Source of the DNA: Mytilisepta virgata
Taxonomy: Eukaryota; Mollusca; Bivalvia; Mytilida; Mytilidae
Assembly: GCA_028015205.1 (NCBI GenBank)
Contig: CM051514.1
Coordinates: 39,324,150 to 39,388,149 of the forward strand
Length of the DNA: 64,000 bases
Reading direction: 5' to 3'
Shown: positions 50,758 through 60,561 of the stretch, piece after piece
Numbering within the stretch: position 1 is the first letter of the stretch
How the letters are laid out: each line of letters opens with the position of its first letter
The notes under the pieces: model-generated
What the model saw: the letters and a program-made list of their open reading frames with translations, nothing else
Told to the model about the DNA's origin: nothing
The model's database searches: none
Position numbers and translations under genes: made by a program

Positions 50758-51558
50758 CAATATTTTACTTGTCAGTAAATTATATTTCTTACTGATAAAA
50801 AATAAATAACCAAACATTTATGACAGGAATTTCTTAGATAAGTCTTTCCAGAGTTGAAACATATTTCTTAGTTTGTACGTTGCATCTATAATAATAAATT
50901 TTGTATATAGTGTTTTCAATGTTGCCAGTGATTACGGAGGTTTAGCCATTACTTTACTTCGAACATCTGGAACACTTGACATAATTATGTGGTCTGAATA
51001 TCTTGAGCTTCCTTTTACTTACTAAGAACATTTATCCAATTTACTTTCTAAGAACATTTATCCAAATTTACACCATGATGCCATAAAATGTAACCAGATA
51101 TCCCACAAATTTCCACTTTCAGGAATTTCACATTGTGCAAAGATAAAATATGATAAATGCAGGATTTGCATATATATTTTGATGGTATATTCAATCATTA
51201 GTGTTTCATGTCATATTCATTTTGGAATGAATGTTCCCAAATGGAATTTTGATGTATTTTCCTTCGTAATTTTTTCTCTAAGTTTACTACCTCAGTGTTA
51301 CAAGTACAGTATATTAGGAGTGTTTCATACATTTTGTCTAGTACTTTCAGCTGTCCTTTCCAAGTGATTAGCTCTCTCAGTCATATTTTTCCTGAATGAA
51401 CTGAAAAATCAAGAATGACTTGTTTTTAGAATTACCTATCAAACAAATGTTCCAGTATTAGTATTCTCTCTATTAAAACATGTATAAATTACATCAAGAT
51501 CAAATGGAGAAAACTATTTATGGAAATACAGCAAATTAGAAATCTGATGGACGGATTA
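50758..51558. other. Non-coding sequence, nothing recognised
   Basis: Searched for the OXNAD1 N-terminal exon on the - strand. Candidate donors near 50.78, 51.02 and 51.07 kb have no open, OXNAD1-like coding sequence upstream of them. Confidence 0.5.
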
Positions 51559-51920
51559 TTTGCGGTGTGTCTTTTTACCCAATACACCCCATACCACTCA
51601 ATCCTACCCAATTCTACCAAATGCTACCTTTAAAAATATTTTTTTTGGCTTTTTATCGTCATATTATTAAAAAATAGTATGTTATTGACCAAATTTTCAC
51701 TTTTTTGCATACAAATGTCTTTAATGAACCTTTAATACATGAAATAAATGGGAAACCATTGCGCCACTTATGTCAATGAAAATATTTATTAAATGTTTAT
51801 ACAAATCAAGATAATAATAGTTATTTATATTAAGATTTATACATCTTTTAACATATTTTTGCAAAAAGTACTTTGTATCAAGATATAAAAAATTAAATGT
51901 AAGATTTAAGTACACAAGTA
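51559..51920 (+). repeat. Dispersed repeat, copy A (inverted relative to B and C)
   Basis: It reads tttttacccaatacacccca, then caatgctaccttt-like text, a ttattaaaaaatagtatg block, and aaccattgcgccacttatgt. It is the diverged reverse complement of 55248-55640 (copy B). In this orientation it ends near gatataaaaaatt, the position of the A-rich tail of copies B and C. Confidence 0.75.
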
Positions 51921-53480
51921 GTAGTTAATAATAAAAAAAAACTAGCCCATTGTAAAAAGCCGCTGCACATTAAATACCCAGAATTAAATATAGCCTTTAT
52001 GTTACAAAATTTTGAAACTTTCCTGATATATTGATTTAGCAAACCTTTAATATATGAACCTAAAATGTTAAACGTTAGATTACTAAGTCTTCACTTTCAT
52101 TAATTGTTCTTCAGGTTACCACTGTAATGAACACAGGTTAGGAATGATAAACATAAGAACCTTTTATTTTTCATTTCTTTCCCTTTTGTTATTGTTTTTT
52201 GTTTGTTTGGTTTTTTTTTTATTTATTTATTGGCAATTTACATATTTAATATAGAAGATATTTTTTTTTTATTAATAGCAGGTGATGTATGTTTTCAATT
52301 TGTTTATTGTAGCTATATATATTTTTCTTGTTTATTGCAGGTGACAGCTATAAACTAGCCAACAGCGGACAATGTTAAAAATCCACTATACGTAGTTGGA
52401 CTTCACTATCATATTGCTTAAGCCGCTGAAATGTCTATATTTATAATCCTTGAAATTTAAAACCAATAAAGACTTGTATGCATTTTCAGGGGTACTGGCT
52501 ATATTCCGAGCACGGACTCTAGACAGATATATGGTTAGACTTCACTAATTATCTCAGTTTCAGAGAAATGCACCCCCAGAATTTTATTAATTATTAGAGT
52601 TGGTAAAGTTTGACTACATGATAAATAAATAATAAATGTCTTAACCTCAAAATTGTAATATTGACTGAAAGAGGATAGATTTTAGTTTAAAAAAATACGA
52701 AAACATTAACTGATTTTGCTTCTGACAAGTAATGGGAGGTAATAAACTGGGACTTTTGTATTGACATGTGGTGTGTAAAACTTTGACAATGATAAGATTC
52801 GGCACCTGATGTGGAAAAAAGAGCCGGAAAAGTAAACCTTTTATTTCCCACATATGTAATGGAATTTTATGCAGAATCTGAAAAATTAAGCCTCAATTGG
52901 ACTGAAACGCTGCATCAGACCTCAATTTTAGGCCTAAGTGGAGTGAAATTGAACATTTTTAAGCTTTTTTATGAAATTTTTTTAAATGTTGCTATGCCAA
53001 CTAGGTTTCCATGGATATTTTTTATTTATTTTATCATGATTGAAACAATACTAACATAATGGCCTTTCAGAATATATATACATGTATATGGGTATTATTT
53101 ACTCTGAAGATGGCACAAGACCATGACATTTGTAACCTCACTTCACATAGACATTGGTACTATTAATTTATGGAGTCTAACCTATATAGGAAAACAGCTA
53201 ATTTTCAAAATATTATTTTTATTACATGTAACCGGGAGCCAATGCTATATGTGGTGAATGTTGTTAATTTTGAATGCCCTAGGGTGTTCCGCATTAAACA
53301 TCACCACATACAATATATACCCGAAGATATTACATTGAGTAGTTAGTAGAAAATACACAAAAAAGATATTGAAGCAATATTAAAAATACAAATTAAAACC
53401 ATATGCATATCATTTTATTTTGATTTCTGAAAAGTACAATGATACTTAGAAATTTATTAAAACAATTTATTCGGAAAAAA
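51921..53480. other. Non-coding sequence, nothing recognised
   Basis: AT-rich, with T runs at about 52180-52280. A few open frames (about 52.81-53.06 kb) have no motif or splice context. Confidence 0.5.
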
Positions 53481-54830
53481 AACTTGTGAAGCTGTCTGTT
53501 TATAACTTTTGTGAGGATTGGTGCTTGAAGGTCAATATTAAGAAGACAAAAGTTTTAATTTTTAATAAGGCTGGAAGCAAAATTCAGAAAAATTTTGTAT
53601 TTCAAAATAATTGTTAGAATGTGTCTCTAGTTACTGATATTTGGGAGTATATTTTACTGCTTTAAAGCTTATTTTAAATTGAGAAGTGATTCTTATAAGT
53701 TTAAGTCCTGTTATCAAATCCTGTTTACGTATTTTTTACCATACATTAAAGCTTATTTTATTATATAATTCTGAAATTTGGGGTAGTTATTGTGCATCTA
53801 GGGCTAATTTGGTGTCATTTTTAAATCTTGAAAATGTTTACCAAAATGTACCTTGTGCGAAACTTCATCTCAAATTTGCAAAATGTATTTTAGGTGTTCA
53901 TAAGACAAGTGTGAATTTTGCTGTATTGTCAGAGTTAGGTAGATTTCCTCTGTATTATGATATTGTTAAGTCAATAATTAGGTGCTTGTACAGGTTAGAG
54001 AATAATTCATCTAATTTTTTGTTACTGAATGATGCATATAAAAATGCAATCAGAACTTAGAAAAAGGCAAAACACTTTCCTGGCATAAATTTGTAAATAT
54101 AGATTACTAGAGTACCTTGGAATAAATACTGATTTTAGAAATTATAAAAAATTAAAATTTAATAGCTTGGTTGATAAATTATTAAGAGGAAAAATTTTAG
54201 ACAATTGGCATGTTCTAAGAACTACAAAACTTGAAAACTTTTTTTAATCAAAATATCAAGTCATTTTGGGTTTGAAAAATATTTAACATATGTTAAGAAT
54301 TATGACCAGAGAAAGGCATTGTGTAGGCTTCGAAATTTCATCACACAGGCTACAAATTGAAACCAGTCAATTTACTAATACACCCAGATCTGACAGATTT
54401 TGTCAAAACTGTTCCTCCTAACTTGTAGAAGATGAAACACACTTTTTATGTGTATGTCCTCATTTTAAAAGAAATTTCCAAATTTTGATAATCTTGAAAA
54501 TGAGTTGAAAGTTATTTTTCTGCTAAGTAACGAGGATAAGGAGGTCGTGTGTGCCACTGACAAATTTATTATTGACAGAACTAATTAAGATGTGGTATCT
54601 TAAGGGTTGATTTTATTCTATATGACGATTGTTTTGTCTTCTTTTTTAATGTTTGTTTTTTGTATTATTATAAATATGCTGAATATTTCTGTCAATAATG
54701 TTTTGTTTTTTGTATTATTATAAATATGCTGAATATTTCTGTCAATAATGTTCTTTTTCTCCATATTATACTCCTCTTGCTCCTTGTGGCCCCCCGATTT
54801 GGAAATAAACGATATGTTATGTTAATGTAA
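53480..54830 (+). pseudogene. Decayed non-LTR retrotransposon (LINE), 3' part
   Basis: Remnants in several frames follow LINE order. First comes the end of the reverse transcriptase, with WCLKVNIKKTKVLIFNKAG (53489-53615, ends in a stop). Next is the post-RT region with ILLYNSEIWGSY, KLHLKFAKCILGVHK and ELGRFPLYYDI (53690-54060). Then comes a Cys/His segment, DRFCQNC and VEDETHFLCVCPHF (about 54340-54465). The 3' end has ccttgtggccccccgatttg then gaaataaacgatatgttatg, typical of these elements. It is broken by stops and frameshifts and is 5' truncated. It resembles the CR1/jockey-like group, but the clade is uncertain. Confidence 0.75.
54653..54752 (+). repeat. 50-bp tandem duplication in LINE 3' UTR
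   Basis: tgtattattataaatatgct, then gaatatttctgtcaataatg, occurs at 54661 and again at 54711, an exact 50-bp step, inside the 3' untranslated part of the LINE. Confidence 0.9.
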
Positions 54831-55247
54831 AAGAACTCAACAATTTAGGGAATATTTGTTTCTTGCCGATAAGGCATGTATTTAAATTTTAATAATGCTT
54901 GAATTGTATTTCATCATTCTCCGCTATATGGGTATACTAATACTTTTGAATATAATTATTGTATTATAGTTTATGTATTATGTATTTCACTGATGTAATT
55001 GAAGTGGAAGAAAGGGGGGAGGGAGCAGATTTTGTGAATTGTAATTATGCAGCCCTGGATTTTATTTGGAAATAATTATATCCTGTCCTCTAGATTCTAT
55101 AGTAGAAAATAAAAGAATATTACCCTTTAGCGGTTGAAAATACATTTTCTAACATGAAATTTTTTGAAAATAAATATTCTGATCGCACCAAAAGTGCCAT
55201 CCCCTTTAGATTTCTTCAATGGTCGTCCCCAAGATACAGGTATACAT
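54831..55247. other. Non-coding sequence, nothing recognised
   Basis: No gene or element end is seen. A purine-rich ggaagaaaggggggagggagc patch lies near 55010. Confidence 0.5.
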
Positions 55248-55640
55248 ATTTTTTTATATCCTAATTATCCCCTTTTTATAACAAATTTACACAGTCAAAT
55301 AATATTACATTAAAACTTCTTTCTATATCCTAATACAAATTTATTTTTAAAAAACTAATATGTTAAAAATATATATTTATACCAAAAAAAAAAAGATTAT
55401 TGAATCGTATATTTAAAATATTTTCATTGACATAAGCGGCACAATGGTTTTCCACTTATTTCGTGTATTAAAGGTTCACTAAAGACAATTTTATGCAAAA
55501 AAAGGTGAAAATTTGGTCAATAACATACTATTTTTTAATAGTATGATGATAAAAATGATTTTTAAAGGTAGCATTGGGTGTCATTGGGTAGGAATGGGTG
55601 GTATGGGGTGTCATTAGGTAAAAAGTCATGCCCGATTATT
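55248..55640 (-). repeat. Dispersed repeat, copy B
   Basis: On the - strand it ends in GGATATAAAAAAAT, an A-rich tail as in retroposed elements. Its last 226 bp (55248-55473) are identical, base for base by eye, to 59276-59501 inside the BEL element. It continues further 5' (on its own strand) than that copy, through ttaaagacaccc-like and accacccattcctaccca text, matching copy A. Confidence 0.8.
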
Positions 55641-55799
55641 TGTTCGTGTGATGCAACTCATGAATATAAAATATAATAAAATCTTATAAGGACAGTTAAA
55701 TTCCGTATGTTTTTTCTTCTATGGAAGAAATGATTGAAAAACATCAGGTAAGTTCAATTGTTTTAGAAATGACTTTGATAATTACATCTGTAAAACAAC

Positions 55800-56580
55800 T
55801 CCCACCAACTTCTCACCAATATTAGTTCCAAACTCGCTCCAACTGTGAAAATCATCATCACCAACTCGCCCCAACTAGTGAATATATTAGTTACAAACTC
55901 GCCCCAACTTTGAAAATATTTGTTCCAAACTCGCTCCAACTGTGAAAATCATCATCACTTACTCGCCCCAACAAGTGAATATCATATTTACCAACTCGGA
56001 AAATTTCTTTGTCGGTATTCTGGCTTCTTTGTCCTTTTGAACTGTAGAACTGGTAGTTTTGTTTGCACAAACACAGTTCCTTTAATCTTTGGTTAATGAG
56101 CAATCATTAACCTTAATTGTTTTGACAACTTTGGAAATAGAAAGTAATCTAAATTTCTATTGATTATATGGCTTTAAGCCAATGACTAATTATTATTCAA
56201 TCACGTCTTCAAAGGCTGAATAAACAAGATGTAATTGGTGCAAGTTCCACACTTGGAATTCAAATCGTTATTGTAATACATTGGGGCGAGTTTGTAAGTA
56301 GTATTACCACCAGTTGGGGCAAGTTCTTAACCATGATATTTACGTGTAGCGAGTATGGAATTATTATTTTCCTGAGTTGGGGCGAGATGGTAACGATGAT
56401 ATTTACGTGTAGTGAGTATGGTATTATTATTTTCATGAGTTGGGGCAAGTTGGTGACTATGATTTTCACAGTTGGAGCGAGTTTGTAACAAATATTTTCC
56501 AAGTTGGGGCGAGTTGGAGAAAAGGTGTGAGTTGGTATAGGGCGAGTTTGAAGTGGGGCGACTTGTCCTGCACCCGATCA
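55800..56580. repeat. Large inverted minisatellite (ctcgccccaact array)
   Basis: From 55800 to 56000 a roughly 30-60-bp unit reads aactcgccccaact with gaaaatcatcatcacc-type spacers. From 56280 to 56580 the same unit appears in reverse complement (agttggggcgagtt). The two arms flank a 280-bp unrelated centre. This is an imperfect giant hairpin, probably the two ends of one element or a fold-back repeat. Long frames over it are artefacts. Confidence 0.8.
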
Positions 56581-57312
56581 AGATAGTAAAAGTGTGGAAT
56601 ACCTTTTTACTGACAGTAATGATACTGGGAACAAACTTGTACAAGCTGACCCAAAATTACATGTAATGAAACAAATGCTTGTAGAGAAATTTTTTTTTTA
56701 AAGTTTCTATGGAAAATGAGGAGTCAAGCTATTGTCATAAATTTCCATTCTGCATATCCACGTCCATGATTCATGAAGTTGAAGTGCAGTGAACACCTCT
56801 CAAAATCAAATACTCTATTCCGTTTCAATTCTAAAATTTCAATGCATAAATAGGGTAACTGGTTACCTTTTTGGTTTAAAGAAATTAACTTTTCTTTTTA
56901 AAGCCAAAGACAACCATAATGGAAGGACTTTGTTACCAGTCATACCACTGCATGTGATAGCAGACGATTTCGTAACGCCGGAAGTGCCTTTTTTGTTTGT
57001 TAAGAACCGCAGACAATTTGTTTTATTTTGTTAAAGATGACAATTTATCAAAAAGTGGTTAATACAAACGGCATATATTGATGAAAACACAAAATATGTA
57101 TTACAATATCTATTACATTTTACACAGTTCAAAGACAATGTAATTTTATATCAGTGTCATTAACTCCGAACCTTCAATGAGTTCCTGCTTTTCCACTTCC
57201 CAAACGTTTGGCTAGTGTTTCACTTCCAGTCATCCAGATCAAATATATTTGATTAACCGACCCTTTATCAGCTACTTAGACAGATTGCGCGGTTCTACTT
57301 TCAACCGCAGCC
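56581..57312 (+). promoter_or_regulatory. Region upstream of CIR1; probable promoter at its 3' end
   Basis: No repeat is seen. An ETS-like CCGGAAGT sits at 56978-56985. The last about 70 bp before the CIR1 start (gcgcggttctactttcaacc) are less AT-rich than their surroundings. No TATA box is evident. No transcript start can be fixed from the sequence. Confidence 0.35.
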
Positions 57313-57384
57313 ATGGGGAAAGGATTTAATAATTATATGACAAAGAAGTTTTTCCATCCGTCAAGCAAGGATAACATAAAAAGG
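57313..57384 (+). CDS. CIR1: CIR1 exon 1 (coding start)
   Basis: ATG in good context (gcagccATGg). It encodes MGKGFNNYMTKKFFHPSSKD, then NIKR, and ends at donor GTGAGA in phase 0. The block MGK..N(Y/F)M.KK.FHP.SK.NIK(K/R) is the conserved N-terminus of CIR1, the corepressor that bridges RBPJ/CSL to histone deacetylase complexes and is also linked to splicing factors (family knowledge). Only 24 codons, so it is easily missed. It joins exactly to the exon at 63936. Confidence 0.9.
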
Positions 57385-57428
57385 GTGAGATTGTATGTAG
57401 AGCAAGTTACATTAGGTCCTAGTATGAT

Positions 57429-57433
57429 ACATG
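57429..57433. repeat. Target-site duplication ACATG (left)
   Basis: ACATG immediately before the left LTR and again immediately after the right LTR (63561-63565). The 5-bp size is normal for BEL/Pao integration. Confidence 0.85.
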
Positions 57434-57598
57434 TATCAATGTCTTGGGGTTGTGATCGTATAGTTTGTAACTTCAGATAAACTAAAAGACGTTTGGTTTG
57501 TTTAACTTTCTAATGGACTTCTAATGGATACAATGACGTTACAATAAGGTTATGGTAACGGCGCGTAACGTAATCATAGTAGTGTGCGATTCCTGACA
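57434..57598 (-). repeat. BEL 3' LTR
   Basis: 165 bp; on the - strand it begins TGTCAGGAATCG and ends CATTGATA. It contains GTGATCGTATAGT on the + strand (57452-57464), the same 13 bases as the 5' part of tRNA-His. Four substitutions separate it from the other LTR. Confidence 0.93.
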
Positions 57599-57612
57599 TA
57601 CTCCGGCCCGCG
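57599..57612 (-). promoter_or_regulatory. Possible polypurine tract
   Basis: On the - strand GGGCCGGAGTA directly precedes the 3' LTR. It is a weak tract with two pyrimidines in its middle, but the position is right for plus-strand priming. Confidence 0.4.
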
Positions 57613-57765
57613 AAAGTGAAAATAGAAAGAAGAAAAATGAAATTGCACAATATGTAAACTTAACCTTACTTTAAAATGTCTCTAAATGAAAATTCACTGA
57701 ACTGTTCAAATCAAATAAAACTTGCACTTGAAATCATAATTAATTGAATATTTGAGCACAGTCTA

Positions 57766-59275
57766 TCACTTAGCATTTCCTGAGGTCCACATCTTTATGC
57801 TGTTAATGGCCTCTCGTTTAGCTGCTCTGTCAATCTTGGGTAGAATGTTCCTATCACAACAGTTGATTTCATCATCAGTGTTCAGCTCTAAAGGATAGAG
57901 TTTAGAGATAGGCCTAGACGTTAGACCATATTTTGTACGTAAAGTCACTGATCTTATGAGTCCATCTTTTCCGATATTCACTTCCTCGATGATTCCCAGC
58001 TTCCACTGTAGCCTCGGTGTGTCCTCGTAGATTTGAACAAGGTCCCCCTTACGAATAGATTGTTCGTTTCTCCCAGATACTTGGTGGTACTCCCTCAAGG
58101 ATGTTAAGTATTCGCTTTTCCACCGTCGCCAAAAATGTTCAAGTATTTCACTTTGTTTCCTGTACAGTTTGTTTGCAGAGTCATGTGTAACGTTTGATAC
58201 TGAATGTTCATCACTAGTACGATTGTTCGTGTAGGGCAAGGATACGATTTTCCTCCCTTGTAACAAATGTGACGGAGTAAGGGGGTCCTCATCCAGCGGA
58301 TCTGTAGATATGTAAGTCAGTGGTCGATCATTAAGCATAGATTCCACTTCAGTAAGCACTGTCCTAAGCACGTCGAAAGATACTAAGGATCGTCCAAGCA
58401 CCTTCCGCAAAGAGTTCTTTGTCAATCCTACAAGCCTTTCCCAATAGCCGCCATACCACGGGGCTCTCTTTGGAATAAATTTCCATATAGTTCCGTTCTT
58501 ACTGAGTGACTCCTGTAATGTTGTTGATGATGTTAAGCGTTCAATCTCTTTTGCGGATGCATAAAATGTCATTGCATTGTCGGAAATCATTAATTTTGGT
58601 ACTGATCTCCTACTCGTAAAACGACGAAACGCTAATAGAAATTGTTCCGCAGATAGATTAGTAACAAGTTCTAGATGTATCGCTCTGGTGTTGGCACATG
58701 TGAAGAGACATACATATGATTTTCCAATTTGTCCATTAGGTTCTCGTATATTCAGTGCCCCGGTAAAATTCACACCGGTAACGGTAAATGGTTGTGATTC
58801 TCTTAAACGATCTTGGGGAAGTGGTGGGGGATTGGGTTTACTGAATGGTTTCCCTGATAACTTCTTACAGATGATACATTTTCGCAATACACTTTTCACT
58901 GTCTGGCGTATCTGCGGAATCCAATATATCTGTCGTAGTAGCGTAATCGTAGCGTTCGTCCCTGAATGTAAACTTTGTGTATGCGCATCCTGTACTATCA
59001 ATGCGGTAAGTAAATCCTTGGGTGGTAGAAGTATTGGAAATTTCGCATTGTCACTAATTGGAGCGTTATGTATACGACCTTTACAGCGGATCAAGTTATC
59101 CTCGTCCAGATATAACTTTAGTTGTTTCGATAAACATTGCTTCGCCTTTTGGTTTTGATTTAATTCGTCCCATATTTCTGAATATCCACTCCTTTGTCGA
59201 TCGCTAATCCAAATCATAGATGCGTTTTCCATTTCACTCACTGTAAGCGGTCCTGAAGTTTTGGTCCGCAGATAG
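57766..59275 (-). pseudogene. pol: BEL integrase and C-terminal domain
   Basis: The frame is open from the insertion edge through KTSGPLTVSEMENASMIWIS. Numbering from the GTG at 59241: integrase zinc finger His87, His92, Cys122, Cys125; catalytic core with GVNFTGAL, SDNAMTF (Asp221) and APWYGGYWERLVG (Glu268). In the family the first motif is GVDF; here codon 158 (58770-58768) is AAT, Asn, so the first catalytic Asp is missing. The C-terminal DUF5641-type region is intact (WRRWKSEYLTSLREYHQ, then GDLVQIYEDTPRLQWKLGII and PISKLYPLEL). TAA-type end at 57766. Confidence 0.92.
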
Positions 59276-59501
59276 ATTTTTTTATATCCTAATTATCCCC
59301 TTTTTATAACAAATTTACACAGTCAAATAATATTACATTAAAACTTCTTTCTATATCCTAATACAAATTTATTTTTAAAAAACTAATATGTTAAAAATAT
59401 ATATTTATACCAAAAAAAAAAAGATTATTGAATCGTATATTTAAAATATTTTCATTGACATAAGCGGCACAATGGTTTTCCACTTATTTCGTGTATTAAA
59501 G
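59276..59501 (-). mobile_element. 226-bp insertion in BEL pol (dispersed repeat copy C)
   Basis: Identical to 55248-55473. Oriented like copy B, it ends in the same A-rich tail and is shorter at its 5' end, as 5'-truncated retroposons are. BEL sequence resumes on both sides in the same frame although 226 is not a multiple of three, so a few extra target bases were gained or lost. No clear target duplication is seen (only gcag repeats near both edges). It joined the BEL element after the latter arrived. Confidence 0.9.
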
Positions 59502-60561
59502 TGCAGTTTTCGATAAATCGTAGAACATACGATGTGACATGAAGTAATGTGCTAAGTTTGCCATATCGAGAAATGTCCATGATCTCAGAAATGTTGAGCT
59601 CTGATTTAGTTGTAAGTTCCGTTGTGTCAATTTGTGAGGATTCTGCTGCATCTTCATCGTCGGTGATCGTTGTTAGAACTTGACGATTAATGTCTATTGA
59701 TGGCCATTTACTATCATAAACTAGCCACTCGGGACCTGAGAACCATAGTGCGGAATTGCTGAATTTCTCATAATCCAATCCTCGTGACAATAAGTCTGCC
59801 GGGTTTGAAATTGTAGGGCAATACCTCCAAATGCTATTTCCAATATAGCCTCTAATTTCGTCTACTCTGTTTCTGACAAATGTTTTCAGTGGCTTTGAAG
59901 AGTTAATCCAGGCTAGAACTATCTGACTATCTGTCCATAAGACAGTTTTAGAAATCTTGATACTCTTTGTTATGAAATTCATCATCCTTGCTCCGATAAC
60001 CGCACCGTGTAATTCTAATTTCAGAATTGTCATTGACTTAATCGGCGCTACTCTGGATTTTGCCATCACTAGTGTACTGTTGTTTCCTAAGACTAAATAT
60101 GCGCACGCTCCATACGCCTTGGCGCTAGAGTCAGTAAAGACGTGTAGTACTAGATCATTTTGGTTTGACAAGTTGTCGTCGAAATATTTACACTGAAATT
60201 CTCTTGTCGTTGCCTTTTGTGCGTCTTGGTATAATTCAATCCATTTCTGAGTTAAAATTGGTGATAGTTGTTCATCCCAGTGCAAGCCTTGTTTCCACAA
60301 ATCTTGAACAAAGATCTTTGTTTTCACTGTTATCGGACAGATAAGTCCAAGAGGGTCATAAATTTTAGATGATTGTCGTAAAACATCTCTCTTAGTGATC
60401 ATTACTTCTCCATTTAAATCCAATAAATCCTCAGCTCTAGGGTATGTAATTGTGTCCGTTTTTACACTCCATTTCATTCCAAATACTTTGATGTTGTCGC
60501 TTGGATCAATAGCCTTGTCATTTCGAGCTTGCTGTTCCAGTTTCTGACTATTAGAACCCCA
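59502..60561 (-). pseudogene. pol: BEL RT thumb and RNase H
   Basis: Same frame as the reverse transcriptase. Numbering from the Met at 60477: the DPLGLICPITVKTKI block, then RNase H with VFTDSSAKAYGA (Asp116), LKLELHGAVIGAR (Glu155), VLWTDSQIVLAW (Asp183) and NPADLLSRG. It is cut by the 226-bp insertion just after VLRFIENC; codons beyond that are repeat sequence. Confidence 0.9.

Noticed and set aside
56260..56644. Open frames of 80-105 codons on the - strand
   Set aside because: They translate the inverted ctcgccccaact minisatellite; no domain, no start context.
57160..57260. OXNAD1 first exon: - strand ATG with 19 codons starting MTGSETLAKRLG
   Set aside because: It ends in a stop with no good donor and does not resemble OXNAD1 N-termini.
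57452..57464. tRNA-His gene or pseudogene in the LTR
   Set aside because: Only 13 bases match; no T arm, anticodon arm or acceptor 3' strand follows within the LTR.
58577..59158. 193-codon + strand frame opposite the BEL integrase
   Set aside because: A shadow of the integrase on the other strand; no motif of its own.
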